A stretch of DNA of 52,523 nucleotides from Thermoactinomyces mirandus (GCF_013868055.1 NZ_JACEOL010000066.1:1-52523); one strand, 5' to 3'; positions 1 to 9,067 are shown, counted from the first letter of the stretch. Numbers and translations: made by a program. Notes: a model not told the origin generated them from the letters alone.

Positions 1-17
1 ATTACAGGAATAGCTCC

Positions 18-167
18 TTATAACAACATACGAAGCACAAAAAGTGCAACCACCAGTAACAGCAAGAAAGATTGCACAGATAAAAACTTTCGTACCCAAG
101 CTTTCTTTTGCTGTCGGCCAATAGCAATAAGGATATTGATCAGCACGAGCAAAAATAAAACAATCAT
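18..167 (-). CDS. Small two-helix membrane protein, unknown function
   Basis: A 49-residue protein that I do not recognise. It has two hydrophobic stretches, about residues 2-16 and 31-48, separated by a basic loop containing QQKKAWVRK, so it is probably a helical-hairpin membrane protein. The frame stays open upstream to a TTG at 218. I chose the ATG at 167 because translation from there begins directly with the first membrane helix, but no convincing ribosome binding site fixes the start. Small membrane proteins of this size are found near gpsA and spoIVA in Bacillales. I infer only a membrane location, not a function. Confidence 0.5.
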   Translation of the reverse strand: MIVLFLLVLINILIAIGRQQKKAWVRKFLSVQSFLLLLVVALFVLRMLL

Positions 168-319
168 CAAGTCCAATCGTCCAACACATCCCTTGTCAAT
201 TTTTAAACAAGCCGGCAAATCCGCATCAGCCTAAGGAAATAGCAGGACATTTGCCTTAATTCATTCGCCTGTTTGTGCATAAGATAAATGGACATTAGCC
301 TGAAATGGAGGAAACAGAC

Positions 320-871
320 ATGAATGGCAAACGGAACAGGCCAAAAACTCCCCCCAGAAAAACCAAAAAAACAAAACCCGCTTCGGTGAAACCTGTTGAA
401 TCACCGAAACAACCGCCTGATATACTATCACCACTGTCTTCCATCAATATTGCAAAAGTACTGAGTGGATTCATGACTTTGCGCTCAACCGTCCATGACC
501 TGAGCCAATCGATCCAGAAAATAGAAAATATGCTGGATTCCGCTTGCAAAATTCTGGAGCTGACAAACCATATCTCGGCAGCCAACCGCAGGCACCGGCA
601 TCGTTCATTTCCCATGCTCTCTCCTTCCCGCCAGGAAAGAAAACAGCACCAGCCCACAGGAGACGAAGAAATTCCCGTCATCGAATGGCCGGATGAGGAG
701 AAGCCACCCAATCCGGAACCGCCATTTGCGCCACTATTGCAATCAATCAATATCGGGCAAATAATCGAAATTCTAAAATCGCCATTTATGCAAAAGATGC
801 TCACCCAAATATTCCAGCCAAAACCCGCGTCTACTTCATCCTATTCGCCAATGAAACGAAAACAGGGGTAA
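320..871 (+). CDS. Hypothetical basic, proline-rich protein
   Basis: A 183-residue protein of unrecognised family. The N-terminus (about residues 1-40) is rich in Lys, Pro and Thr and probably disordered. Two segments resemble each other, SSINIAKVLSGFM near residue 46 and QSINIGQIIEILKSPFM near residue 142, so the protein may carry two copies of a short amphipathic module. The middle is His- and Arg-rich, then acidic and Pro-rich. There is no signal peptide and no membrane segment. The start at 320 is preceded by GGAGG with an 8-nt spacer; the upstream ATG at 305 would overlap that site. The composition resembles small spore or coat-associated proteins of Bacillales, but this is only an impression. 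It stands alone, convergent with gpsA. Confidence 0.65.
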   Translation: MNGKRNRPKTPPRKTKKTKPASVKPVESPKQPPDILSPLSSINIAKVLSGFMTLRSTVHDLSQSIQKIENMLDSACKILELTNHISAANRRHRHRSFPMLSPSRQERKQHQPTGDEEIPVIEWPDEEKPPNPEPPFAPLLQSINIGQIIEILKSPFMQKMLTQIFQPKPASTSSYSPMKRKQG

Positions 872-897
872 TGTCCAAAGGCATTACCCCTGTTTTT
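861..897 (+). terminator. Bidirectional intrinsic terminator
   Basis: A perfect 13-bp inverted repeat (861-873 and 882-894) with an 8-nt loop is followed by a T-run on the plus strand and a weaker TTTTCGTTT tail on the minus strand. The stop codon of the upstream plus-strand gene lies inside the stem. It separates that gene from convergent gpsA and probably serves both. Confidence 0.85.
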
Positions 898-1029
898 CCT
901 CTGCTTCTTCTGACCAATCTGAATCCCTGTCCTTGTATTTGTGCTCAAATTTGTGGATATTGGTTGAAGCTATTACAGAGTATGATTTCATTGAAAAGCT
1001 TGCAACAGGGAAAAAGCCCAAAAATCAAT

Positions 1030-2055
1030 TTACCAGCCCTGAACGATCTCTTCCAGTTCCTTGGTTCTTCCACGGCTCATCAGTTCCTTGACCGCCTGCT
1101 CCGGATCTTTGTTTTCAAACAGTACCAGATAAAGCTGTTCGGCAATCGGCATCTCCACATGAAATTGCTGCTTCAGGTAATGAGCCGCCTTGGTTGTTTT
1201 TACTCCTTCCACTACCATTTGCATTTCTTCAAGAATCTCATTTAATTTTTTCCCCTGACTGAGCATATGGCCTGCCCGCCAATTCCGGCTGTGCTTACTG
1301 GTACAGGTTACGACAAGATCTCCGACCCCCGCCAGACCTGCAAACGTAATCGGTTCTGCTCCCATTGCTGAACCCAGACGGGCAATTTCCGCCAAACCGC
1401 GGGTGATGAGTGCCGCCCTTGCATTGTCTCCAAACTGCAGGCCGTCAGCCAAACCGGAGGCAAGAGCGATAATATTTTTGAGTGCCCCGCCCACCTCTAC
1501 TCCAACCACATCCGGATTGGTATATACACGCAGATACCGGTTCATGAAAATCATCTGTATTTTTTCGGCAACTGTCTGTTGAGGCGAAGCTACCACAACA
1601 GTTGTCGGGCATTTTTTTATCACTTCTTCTGCATGACTGGGACCCGATAAAACGGTAATGCGATCCTGGAAAGGCGCTCCCAGCTCCTCGGTCAATACTT
1701 CGGACATGCGTTTCCACGTATTCAACTCAAAACCCTTGGCAGCATGGACAATCAGCGTCTTTGTTAATAGCAGCGGTTTCACCTGACGGGCCGTTTCTCT
1801 CACCGAATGGGAGGGTACGACAAAAACAACAACGTCGCACTCCGCCAGCGCTTCCGCCAGTGAAGAAGTGGCGGACAAAGTTTCAGGCAGATTAATTCCC
1901 GGCAAATATTTCTCATTGGTATGATGCTGACTGATTTCTTCTGCCTGGGATTCCCTGCGCGCCCACAACCTGACATCATGTCCATTTTCCACGAGAACCG
2001 TTGCCAAAACCGTTCCCCAACTCCCTGCACCAAGAACTGCAATTCGTTGTCTCAT
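1030..2055 (-). CDS. gpsA: Glycerol-3-phosphate dehydrogenase [NAD(P)+]
   Basis: Reversibly reduces dihydroxyacetone phosphate to sn-glycerol 3-phosphate, the backbone for phospholipids; a soluble cytoplasmic enzyme. At 341 residues it has the usual family length. The N-terminal Rossmann motif GAGSWG is at about residues 9-14, and the central GVEVGGALKNI segment carries the conserved catalytic lysine. The C-terminal all-helical domain is complete. The ATG lies 8 nt after GAAGGAGAAG. Its start overlaps the plsY stop by 4 nt (ATGA), so it is translationally coupled to plsY, which consumes its product. The order der, plsY, gpsA is typical of Bacillales. Confidence 0.97.
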   Translation of the reverse strand: MRQRIAVLGAGSWGTVLATVLVENGHDVRLWARRESQAEEISQHHTNEKYLPGINLPETLSATSSLAEALAECDVVVFVVPSHSVRETARQVKPLLLTKTLIVHAAKGFELNTWKRMSEVLTEELGAPFQDRITVLSGPSHAEEVIKKCPTTVVVASPQQTVAEKIQMIFMNRYLRVYTNPDVVGVEVGGALKNIIALASGLADGLQFGDNARAALITRGLAEIARLGSAMGAEPITFAGLAGVGDLVVTCTSKHSRNWRAGHMLSQGKKLNEILEEMQMVVEGVKTTKAAHYLKQQFHVEMPIAEQLYLVLFENKDPEQAVKELMSRGRTKELEEIVQGW

Positions 2056-2660
2056 GCATCTTCTCCTTTGAAATGAATCTTTCTTTCTGTTCCATGTATT
2101 AAATTTGAAATATTTTGTTTATGACGCAAAATAGCCATAGCAGTAATGATCAACATAAGCCCGATCATCAGGCCTGAATAGTTCATGATCCACATGACAA
2201 TGGGAATAAAGATGGTCAAGACAAGGGAACCCAATGAAACATAACGGGTAACCGCAATAAACAGGATGGCCAGAATCCCGGAAATGAGCGTTGCGCCAAA
2301 AAAACAGGAGGCTGCTACACCAACGGTAGTAGCAATCCCTTTCCCTCCACGAAAGCGAAGAAACACAGGCCAGTTATGGCCAACGACAGCGGCAATTCCA
2401 CAAACAACCATCATAATATGGTCGCCGTGAGACATCCAATTTCCTATTCCTACAGACGCCACTCCCTTTAACGCATCCAGCACAAAAACTATGGCAGCAG
2501 GTCCTGTGCCAAGAACACGCAGGGTGTTGGTAGCACCCGCATTTCCGCTTCCATAGTTGCGGATGTCCACTCCTTTCAACCAACGTGTAAACAGGTAACT
2601 AAAACTGATTGATCCCAATAAATAGGATATTAAAATGGATATCCCCCAAATAAACAGCAT
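2052..2660 (-). CDS. plsY: Glycerol-3-phosphate acyltransferase
   Basis: Integral membrane acyltransferase that moves the acyl group from acyl-phosphate to glycerol 3-phosphate, the first committed step of phosphatidic acid synthesis (the PlsX/PlsY route). At 202 residues it is a normal length. The motifs YLLGSISFSYL near residue 14, GSGNAGATN near residue 38 and FRGGKGIATT near residue 103 are the PlsY signatures lining the substrate pocket, and several hydrophobic helices span the rest. It sits 4 nt after der and overlaps gpsA by 4 nt. PlsY and the PlsC homologue at 6137-6727 would together make phosphatidic acid. Confidence 0.96.
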   Translation of the reverse strand: MLFIWGISILISYLLGSISFSYLFTRWLKGVDIRNYGSGNAGATNTLRVLGTGPAAIVFVLDALKGVASVGIGNWMSHGDHIMMVVCGIAAVVGHNWPVFLRFRGGKGIATTVGVAASCFFGATLISGILAILFIAVTRYVSLGSLVLTIFIPIVMWIMNYSGLMIGLMLIITAMAILRHKQNISNLIHGTERKIHFKGEDA

Positions 2661-2664
2661 TTCT

Positions 2665-4002
2665 TCAATCTCTCCCTGCTCGTGATTGATTAACTTTTTT
2701 CCTTAATTTAATCTTAAGAGGCGTACCGTGGAAAGGAAATGCCTGCCGCAGTTGATTTTCCAGATATCTGAGATAACTGAAATGGGCAATGTCCGGGTCA
2801 TTGACAAATAACACCATCGTGGGTGGCTTAACAGCAACCTGTGTGATATATTGAACACGAAACCGTCTGCCTTTTTCCGACGGAGGTGGCGTTGTAACCA
2901 TGGCATCCTGAATCACTTGATTCAGAACAGAAGTGGGGACGCGCATAGCATGTTGCTCTGCAACCTCTTCAACCTTTGGCAAAATTCTTTGAATCCGTTT
3001 GCCTGTTTTCGCTGACACAAACAGGATCGGCGCATAATGCATGAATTGAAATGAATCCCGAATCTTTTGCCGGAACTGGTCCATCGTTTTTTCATTCTTT
3101 TCGACAGCATCCCATTTGTTAACAATGAAAACAGCCGCTCTCCCGGCTTCATGTGCGTATCCCGCAATTCTCTTGTCCTGTTCGGCAATGCCACGCTCTC
3201 CATCAATGACAATCAGGCAGACATCCGAACGTTCAATGGCTCGCAACGCACGGATAACACTGTATTTTTCAACCGATTCATACACTTTTCCCCGTTTGCG
3301 GATCCCGGCGGTATCGATCAGCACAAAAGATTGCCCGTCATACTGGAACGGAGTGTCTACGGCATCACGGGTGGTTCCGGCTGTCGGACTGACAATGACC
3401 CGTTCTTCTCCCAAAATCGCATTCACTAACGAAGATTTTCCTACATTGGGCCGGCCGATCAATGAAACCCGAATCGTATCTTCATCATACTGCACATCAG
3501 TTTGCTCCGGAAATAGAGAAACAACGGCATCCAGCATATCCCCGGTTCCGGTTCCGTGAATCGAAGAGACGGGAATAACCTGCTCAAATCCCAATTGATA
3601 GAACTCATACGCGTTTTCTATATGTTTTACATCATCAATTTTGTTTACCATTAAAATGACCGGTTTATTTGACCGATACAGCCAATGTGCAATTTCCTCA
3701 TCAGTTGGTGTTACTCCCTGCCGGCCATCCGTCACAAACAGGATAACATCCGCCTCATCGATCGCCAGCTCTGCTTGTTTACGAATATGTTCGATGATCT
3801 CATTTTTTTCTCCAAACTCGACTCCGCCTGTGTCAATCAGATGGAACTGGCGACCGTTCCACTCACAGGAAGAGTAAATCCGGTCACGTGTAATGCCCGG
3901 TTTATCTTCCACAATTGCAATCCGCTCACCAGCCAGTCGATTAAATATTGTGGACTTTCCCACATTCGGTCTTCCTACAATAGCAACAACAGGTAAACTC
4001 AT
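2665..4002 (-). CDS. der: Ribosome biogenesis GTPase Der (EngA)
   Basis: An essential double GTPase needed for maturation of the 50S subunit. The 445-residue protein has two G domains, each opening with GRPNVGKS (residues 10-17 and about 182-189), with switch/G3 motifs DTGG and DTAG and NKID and NKWD specificity motifs. A C-terminal KH-like domain (about residue 350 to the end) ends in a basic [12 protein letters not shown] tail. The ATG follows GCGAGGATTT. It is first in the der-plsY-gpsA transcript. In B. subtilis the orthologue yphC lies in the same place. Confidence 0.98.
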   Translation of the reverse strand: MSLPVVAIVGRPNVGKSTIFNRLAGERIAIVEDKPGITRDRIYSSCEWNGRQFHLIDTGGVEFGEKNEIIEHIRKQAELAIDEADVILFVTDGRQGVTPTDEEIAHWLYRSNKPVILMVNKIDDVKHIENAYEFYQLGFEQVIPVSSIHGTGTGDMLDAVVSLFPEQTDVQYDEDTIRVSLIGRPNVGKSSLVNAILGEERVIVSPTAGTTRDAVDTPFQYDGQSFVLIDTAGIRKRGKVYESVEKYSVIRALRAIERSDVCLIVIDGERGIAEQDKRIAGYAHEAGRAAVFIVNKWDAVEKNEKTMDQFRQKIRDSFQFMHYAPILFVSAKTGKRIQRILPKVEEVAEQHAMRVPTSVLNQVIQDAMVTTPPPSEKGRRFRVQYITQVAVKPPTMVLFVNDPDIAHFSYLRYLENQLRQAFPFHGTPLKIKLRKKVNQSRAGRD

Positions 4003-4158
4003 ATAAAATCCTCGCTTTTCAATTTGCCAATCGTTTATTATAACAAAATGCAGACAAATTTGCCCTACCGGTAAGTTTGCTCAATTTATAAGCCATACCT
4101 AATCTTAACGGTAAATATTTTTTTAGGCAACCACTGGCGCCCTGTTTTTAGCTTATTT

Positions 4159-4773
4159 TCAGTTATGACCAGTGCCGCTGCTTTTTTTCATCACCCTGAT
4201 CCAAATCCATTTTTCAAGAAAATGCATGAACAGGATTCCGATCAACACAAGCCATAATGTATCCATAAATGCTTCCGACCCCAAGACAAAGGGATTAAGC
4301 CTTTCACGATAAAAAAACAGAATCCAGACATGCAATATCATTAAACACATTCCCGTGTACCAGATTCGTTCAGACAATCGGCCGGAAATCAGATAAGAAA
4401 GGAAAATCACTCCGCAAAACAGTACAAACTGAAACGGTCTATAAGTCCAGTCAGCATTTGCTTTCATCAATTCATGCAAAAAAAGAAATAATGTGCCCGT
4501 ACAGAAAGAACGGCCGAATAAAGGAAAAATGGAATCGGCCGAAAGCTTATGCCCAAGACCGAAAAAGATGATCAAAAAACCAATCCAGGCCGGATGGACA
4601 AAAAACTGGCCGTTTACTTCCCACGGCCGGCACCAGCTGAGAGCAGACATCGTCAGCAAAACAAAAGTCAGGTTGGAATGGCTGGTCCTGAAATCTTCCT
4701 CCCAATCCGGAAACCATCCGCTCAAATATAAAATCAGCAAACTGAGTGAGCCGATTGGTTCTGCAATCTCCAT
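4159..4773 (-). CDS. YphA-like polytopic membrane protein
   Basis: A 204-residue protein with six or so hydrophobic segments, rich in Trp and Phe, with short polar loops and a basic C-terminus ending KKSSGTGHN. It has no catalytic motif I recognise. Its size, topology and position between der and the S1-like gene match yphA of B. subtilis, whose function is unknown; the match rests on synteny more than on sequence. The ATG is preceded by GAAGAAGGTGAC. It is separated from der by 156 nt with no clear terminator. Confidence 0.7.
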   Translation of the reverse strand: MEIAEPIGSLSLLILYLSGWFPDWEEDFRTSHSNLTFVLLTMSALSWCRPWEVNGQFFVHPAWIGFLIIFFGLGHKLSADSIFPLFGRSFCTGTLFLFLHELMKANADWTYRPFQFVLFCGVIFLSYLISGRLSERIWYTGMCLMILHVWILFFYRERLNPFVLGSEAFMDTLWLVLIGILFMHFLEKWIWIRVMKKSSGTGHN

Positions 4774-4834
4774 GTCACCTTCTTCCCCTTTGTTTGTTTT
4801 AAAGTAGTTTCTGTAAAGTTTTTTTATTTAAGCA

Positions 4835-4869
4835 TACAAAGACCAGCCAAGTTTTGGCTGGTCTTTGTA
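4835..4869 (-). terminator. Terminator of the S1-like gene (perfect 16-bp dyad)
   Basis: Perfect 16-bp inverted repeat, 4835-4850 and 4854-4869, with a 3-nt loop, 15 nt after the stop codon of the S1-like gene. There is no long T-tract after it on either strand, so termination may depend on stem strength and the T-rich 3' arm (GGTCTTTGTA). Confidence 0.7.
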
Positions 4870-4884
4870 CGAGGAAAATCTTCT

Positions 4885-6039
4885 TTATTTCAGATTGCGC
4901 AATTCGGGATAAACATCCCCCAAGGTTACATTTAAACCAGATGACTGCTGCTGTGACTGGTCACTTTCTTTTTCCTCCTTGCGCACTTCTTTCGGTTCAA
5001 CTTCTTTCATGCTCAGGCTGATCCGCTTTTGCTCCGGAAGCATATCGAGCACTTTTACTTCAATTTCCTGACCTTCTTCCAATACATCAGAAGGGGTCGC
5101 TACATGACGATGGGAAATTTGGGAAACGTGAACCAGTCCTTCCACTCCGGGATAAACCTCTACAAACGCACCAAAAGATACCAGGCGTTTCACCGTACCT
5201 TTGATGACATCGCCCGTGCTGATGGCTTTTGCCACCTTCTCACACGGTCCTTCTTCTGTTTCCTTGATGCTCAGGCTGATTCTTTGCTCTTCAATATTTA
5301 CTTTTAAAACTTTTACTTTTACGGTATCGCCTTCATTCAGCACATCAGCCGGATGTTCCACCCGGTGCCAGGCAATTTCAGATACATGAACAAGCCCGTC
5401 AACACCGCCAATGTCAACAAACGCACCAAAGTCGGTCAAACGTTGGATCGTTCCTTCCAACACCTGCCCTTCTTCAAGTTCCTGCAGGCGCTGTTTCCTT
5501 TTAAGTTCCTGTTCTTCTTCCAGGACCACTTTATGGGAGAGGATCAGTTTGTTTTTTTCAGGATCCATCTCAATTACTTTTAAAGTAAGTCCACGTCCCT
5601 TATATTCTGAAAAATCTTCTACGTAATGCAGTTCAACATGGGATGCGGGAATAAAGCCGCGAACTCCTACATCGACAACCAAACCGCCTTTGACGATATC
5701 ATGAACGGTTGCTGTAAGAACTTCTCCTGTTTCAAATTTCTGCTGTAACTCAGCCCACGCCTTTTCAGCGTCAACCGCTTTTTTCGAAACAATCAACTTA
5801 TCTTCATCTTCTTTGATGCGAAGCACCTTTACAGTTACTTCGTCCCCTTCTTTTAAAACATCAGAAACTTTATCCACATGCAGGCTGGATATTTCGGAAA
5901 TCGGCAAAATCGCTTCGGATTTATATCCAGTATCCACAAGTGCCTGGTTGTTTTCCACCTTGACCACTTTTCCCTTCAGCACATCACCTACTTCAACACT
6001 TGCAACATTCGTCAATTCGGATTTCATCTCTTCAGCCAT
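4885..6039 (-). CDS. ypfD: 30S ribosomal protein S1 homologue (four S1 domains)
   Basis: RNA-binding protein with four S1/OB-fold repeats at about residues 16-84, 102-165, 186-254 and 271-340. The third and fourth carry the conserved FGAFV and GLVHVSEI/GLVHVSQI signatures. The C-terminal tail is acidic, Ser- and Gln-rich. At 384 residues it matches the short S1 form of Firmicutes (six repeats in Gram-negatives). In Gram-positives this protein is generally dispensable and is thought to help translation of some mRNAs. The ATG at 6039 is chosen because GAGGAGG lies 8 nt upstream; an ATG 30 nt further upstream has no such site. It is co-directional with plsC and cmk, as in B. subtilis. Confidence 0.95.
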   Translation of the reverse strand: MAEEMKSELTNVASVEVGDVLKGKVVKVENNQALVDTGYKSEAILPISEISSLHVDKVSDVLKEGDEVTVKVLRIKEDEDKLIVSKKAVDAEKAWAELQQKFETGEVLTATVHDIVKGGLVVDVGVRGFIPASHVELHYVEDFSEYKGRGLTLKVIEMDPEKNKLILSHKVVLEEEQELKRKQRLQELEEGQVLEGTIQRLTDFGAFVDIGGVDGLVHVSEIAWHRVEHPADVLNEGDTVKVKVLKVNIEEQRISLSIKETEEGPCEKVAKAISTGDVIKGTVKRLVSFGAFVEVYPGVEGLVHVSQISHRHVATPSDVLEEGQEIEVKVLDMLPEQKRISLSMKEVEPKEVRKEEKESDQSQQQSSGLNVTLGDVYPELRNLK

Positions 6040-6136
6040 CAGCGAGCCCTCCTCATCATTGCCACGCAATCAAAACTTTTTTTATAAAAGAAAGATCAAT
6101 TTGAAAAAGGAGAAAGTCTCACCTTTTCGCAGATCT

Positions 6137-6727
6137 TCATTCCCCTGTTTGTTCTTTTAAAGAACGTATTTCATTGACAACAAGTTCCGTTACTTGTTTG
6201 GCCGTAGCTGTTCCCACTTTTTCCTGCAAAAAAGGAGCAACATCAATGGGTGAACCAAAAACTATCCTTATTGGCCGAAACAGTCGAAATGACCCGCAGA
6301 TTGCTACGGGTACAATAGGTGCTTTCCCTTTCAGGGCAATCAATGCGGCACCAAAATGAAATGGCCCCATTTCCCCGGTTTTTGAACGGGTTCCCTCGGG
6401 GAAAATACCCACCGTATGCCCATCTTTCAACAATTGAATCGCTTTTTTCAATGCTTGTCGATCCCCTGCTCCGCGCTTGACAGGGAATGCTCCCAAACGC
6501 TGAATCAAACTGCCCAGAACCGGAATGCGAAACAACTCCGCCTTGGCCATGAAATGAACTTTTCTTTCTATGGAGACTGCAAGAAGAGGGGGATCCAAAT
6601 TACTGATATGATTGCAACACAAGACAACAGGACCTTTTTCGGGAATATGTTCTGTGCCTGTAGTTTTATAAAGAAAAAGCAACTTCATCAGGAATCTTGC
6701 AATTACACGAATGAAACGATATAACAT
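6137..6727 (-). CDS. plsC: 1-acyl-sn-glycerol-3-phosphate acyltransferase
   Basis: Membrane-associated enzyme adding the second acyl chain to lysophosphatidic acid. At 196 residues it has the short Gram-positive length. The HX4D catalytic motif is NHISNLD at residues 39-45, the substrate-binding FPEGTRS lies at about 109-115, and PIVPVAI further on is also conserved. An N-terminal hydrophobic segment (about 5-20) is the likely membrane anchor. The ATG has AAGGAG with a 6-nt spacer. It starts 3 nt after the cmk stop, so the two are co-translated. Together with plsY and gpsA in this window it completes phosphatidic acid synthesis from dihydroxyacetone phosphate. Confidence 0.95.
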   Translation of the reverse strand: MLYRFIRVIARFLMKLLFLYKTTGTEHIPEKGPVVLCCNHISNLDPPLLAVSIERKVHFMAKAELFRIPVLGSLIQRLGAFPVKRGAGDRQALKKAIQLLKDGHTVGIFPEGTRSKTGEMGPFHFGAALIALKGKAPIVPVAICGSFRLFRPIRIVFGSPIDVAPFLQEKVGTATAKQVTELVVNEIRSLKEQTGE

Positions 6728-6730
6728 ATT

Positions 6731-7399
6731 TTACTCCTTATCGCCTAATTTGTTACGACAGAGGTGCAGAATCTTTTCGACAATTTCCGTAACTGAATGA
6801 TGGGTCGAATCAATCAAAACAGCATCTTCTGCCTGTTTCAATGGAGCAATTTCACGCGTACAGTCATTTTCATCGCGTTTTTGCAGTTCAGCCTTTAATT
6901 GCTCCAGCTCAACCGCCATTCCCTTTGCTTTCATTTCCTTATACCGGCGCAATGCCCGCTCCTCAATGGAAGCAGTCAGGAAAATCTTAACATCAGCACA
7001 AGGAAGTACATTGGTTCCAATATCCCGGCCATCCATAACTACGCTTTGATGCTCAGCGATTTGCTGCTGTTTATTGACAAGCACTCGGCGAACTTTTGGC
7101 ATCTTGGCAACCACTGAAGCAAGCGAAGTGATTTCCGGGGTGCGGATCTCATTTTTCAACAGGTGATCATTTATACAAATACCTTCGGGATGAAGCGAAA
7201 TGTCAAGTGATTCTGCAAGCTGGGCGACCTCTTCTTCTTTCATTATATCAATACCACTGTTAAGCGCTTTCCATGCAATCGCCCGATACATGGCTCCCGT
7301 ATCCACATAGGTAATTCCCAAACAGTCAGCAACCTTGCGCGCCACTGTACTTTTGCCTGCACCGGCAGGTCCATCAATTGCTACTAGAAACCTTCTCAT
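6731..7399 (-). CDS. cmk: Cytidylate kinase
   Basis: Phosphorylates CMP and dCMP with ATP. The P-loop GPAGAGKST is at residues 10-18; YVDTGAMYRA (CMP-binding) and MDGRDIGT follow, then the LID region with KRDENDCTR. From the ATG at 7399 it has 222 residues, normal for the family. The reading frame is open for 120 nt further upstream, but that stretch contains a terminator-like hairpin and has no homology to the family. GGAGGA lies 12 nt before the ATG. First gene of a cmk-plsC-S1 transcript. Confidence 0.96.
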   Translation of the reverse strand: MRRFLVAIDGPAGAGKSTVARKVADCLGITYVDTGAMYRAIAWKALNSGIDIMKEEEVAQLAESLDISLHPEGICINDHLLKNEIRTPEITSLASVVAKMPKVRRVLVNKQQQIAEHQSVVMDGRDIGTNVLPCADVKIFLTASIEERALRRYKEMKAKGMAVELEQLKAELQKRDENDCTREIAPLKQAEDAVLIDSTHHSVTEIVEKILHLCRNKLGDKE

Positions 7400-7430
7400 C
7401 AGTCCATTATATCCTCCACAAACCGGGATA

Positions 7431-7459
7431 AAAAAAATAAAAGCAGGCGCAGCCTGCTC
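7431..7459 (-). terminator. Terminator-like hairpin in the cmk leader
   Basis: Inverted repeat AGCAGGC/GCCTGCT (7442-7448 and 7452-7458) with a 3-nt loop, followed on the minus strand by TTTTATTTTTTTT. It lies between the promoter-like TTGACA at about 7593 and the cmk start, with no gene before it on that strand after the ypeB terminator. This suggests an attenuator or a short leader RNA. Confidence 0.6.
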
Positions 7460-7653
7460 GATTGGAAATACTTTATTCGATTCCAAGTAAATTCCTCTCG
7501 ACAAACTCAACGCATTCACATAACAACAAAAATAACATATGTATTTCCTTTTTAAGTTAAAACATGAAATTCGAGTAAAACAATGTCAAGATTTTAATAA
7601 AGGAAACCTGTATAAAGGATAACATAATTTTGTAACTGTTGCAATGAAAACAA

Positions 7654-7689
7654 TTAAATGAGCCGATTGTATTATATCGGCTCATTTAA
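7654..7689 (-). terminator. Terminator of the sleB-ypeB operon
   Basis: Perfect 14-bp inverted repeat (7654-7667 and 7676-7689, 8-nt loop), followed on the minus strand by AATTGTTTTC. It lies 17 nt past the ypeB stop codon. Confidence 0.8.
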
Positions 7690-7705
7690 AAGTTTAAACA
7701 AAAAT

Positions 7706-9052
7706 TTAAATTTGGTCCGCATCTGCCTTTTCAATCCGATCGATATACTCTTCCTCGCCATTATTGGCATTGATAAAAACCCGATACTGGTTTCCTTTGA
7801 TGGAACCCAAAAATTCATAACACAATACCGGTTGGCCGGATTGATTATAGATGATGGCCAATCCGCTTTTTTGCACTTTAAGATGAGTGCTTAATTTTTT
7901 TCTTGCTTCCTCTCTGGTTAATTTTGGCTTTGTTTTGGACAAACGGAAATTGTTAAATACATATTCATCTGCCTGCAATCCCATGATTTCACCATTATCC
8001 AGAGCGACTTTTACCGCAAGAGTCTGCGGATAGATTGAAACTCCATTCTGGCGATGGACAAAGGTATAGGAGACAATGTTTGCCGTTTCATCATAGGCAA
8101 TCGGTTCCATATTCTTATAACCGATTCGCTCCAAAAACCGGTCTGCTTCTTCCAGCGCCTGATTCAGACGCAACTGTTTTTTCTTGACGGGGCGGTCAAA
8201 TACCATCCATACAATATGCCCGCCTTTAGCAGTAAGTTCTGTGTAAACTTCCGTATGATTGGCTCCGCTATAACGGACACTGATGGTCTCATAATCTCCG
8301 TTTTTGTTGAGTTCTGCCTTCATCCCCCTGGTTGACCCTTTTCCAAAGGCTCTGGCCACAATCTGTTTGGCCTCGTCCAGGGAAATTTTTGTACCGGAAA
8401 TATTCCTGGCTCTCTCCCGTACTCTGACTTCCATATTGTTAACAGTTGGTCCCCAGTCCACTTCCGGAAATTCCTGCACTTTTTGGTTGACCATTTTAAA
8501 TCCATCAATAATGGTATTGTCCATATTCTTGTCTTCGGTTGCTATTGCCAGTTCCACATCCATCCAGCGCAAGTTTTTGTCTAAAACCTTGTGCTGAACC
8601 GTTTGCATTTCATTGTTGATATTCTTGGACTGTTCATACAGCGTCTCAAGAGTTTTCCACTCTTTTTCGGTCAAAGGTTTTTTCTGAAAATCACGTACAC
8701 CAACATCGTATGCAAAACGCCCCACTTTGGAAAGATATTTCTCTGCCTGGTCAAATGGAACAAGCGTCAGCGGCAGCTGGCCAATATCATTTTGCGCAGA
8801 ATAGGCAAGCCGCCATACATTGGTCATAGAAGCGGCCATTTGTTTTGGTGAATTCAGGGCAAGTGATTTACCCAATTCAGCCTGCAGGCGCTCCAGGTGT
8901 TCGTTCAGATCGTGGAAGGCTCTCTGATACGAGTTTTCTGCTTTAATCAAGATGGCATTTTTGTCCTGATACTCTTGATATCCCCACACCGCAGCACCTA
9001 CCAGCGCAACCATCGTAATTGGAAACAAGATGGCTGCCACTCTCTTATACAT
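7706..9052 (-). CDS. ypeB: Germination protein YpeB
   Basis: Spore protein required to localise and stabilise the cortex-lytic enzyme SleB. The 448-residue length is typical. It has a cytoplasmic stub, one N-terminal membrane segment (about residues 8-26), a helical coiled-coil-like region to about 210, then the C-terminal repeats related to PepSY domains (recognisable at ISLDEAKQIVARAF, LNQALEEADRFLERIGY and LTREEARKKLSTHLKV). The ATG has GGAGAC 8 nt upstream. It starts 15 nt after the sleB stop, giving the classical sleB-ypeB operon, so the promoter before sleB presumably drives both in the forespore. Confidence 0.96.
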   Translation of the reverse strand: MYKRVAAILFPITMVALVGAAVWGYQEYQDKNAILIKAENSYQRAFHDLNEHLERLQAELGKSLALNSPKQMAASMTNVWRLAYSAQNDIGQLPLTLVPFDQAEKYLSKVGRFAYDVGVRDFQKKPLTEKEWKTLETLYEQSKNINNEMQTVQHKVLDKNLRWMDVELAIATEDKNMDNTIIDGFKMVNQKVQEFPEVDWGPTVNNMEVRVRERARNISGTKISLDEAKQIVARAFGKGSTRGMKAELNKNGDYETISVRYSGANHTEVYTELTAKGGHIVWMVFDRPVKKKQLRLNQALEEADRFLERIGYKNMEPIAYDETANIVSYTFVHRQNGVSIYPQTLAVKVALDNGEIMGLQADEYVFNNFRLSKTKPKLTREEARKKLSTHLKVQKSGLAIIYNQSGQPVLCYEFLGSIKGNQYRVFINANNGEEEYIDRIEKADADQI

Positions 9053-9067
9053 GGCATCACGTCTCCT

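Larger units (their letters stand above)
7400..7705 (-). other. cmk leader / intergenic region
   Basis: A 306-nt stretch with no convincing gene. It holds the ypeB terminator at its upstream end, a possible promoter (TTGACA ending near 7587, 17-nt spacer, poor CATGTT -10 near 7565; a second candidate TTAACT/TGTTAT about 20 nt downstream), a possible TTGGAA/TTTCCAA hairpin near 7463-7490, and the terminator-like hairpin at 7431-7459. Confidence 0.5.

Noticed and set aside
7400..7519. N-terminal extension of cytidylate kinase to the ATG at 7519
   Set aside because: The added 40 residues match nothing in the family and would be encoded across a terminator-like hairpin; the ATG at 7399 gives a normal-length enzyme.
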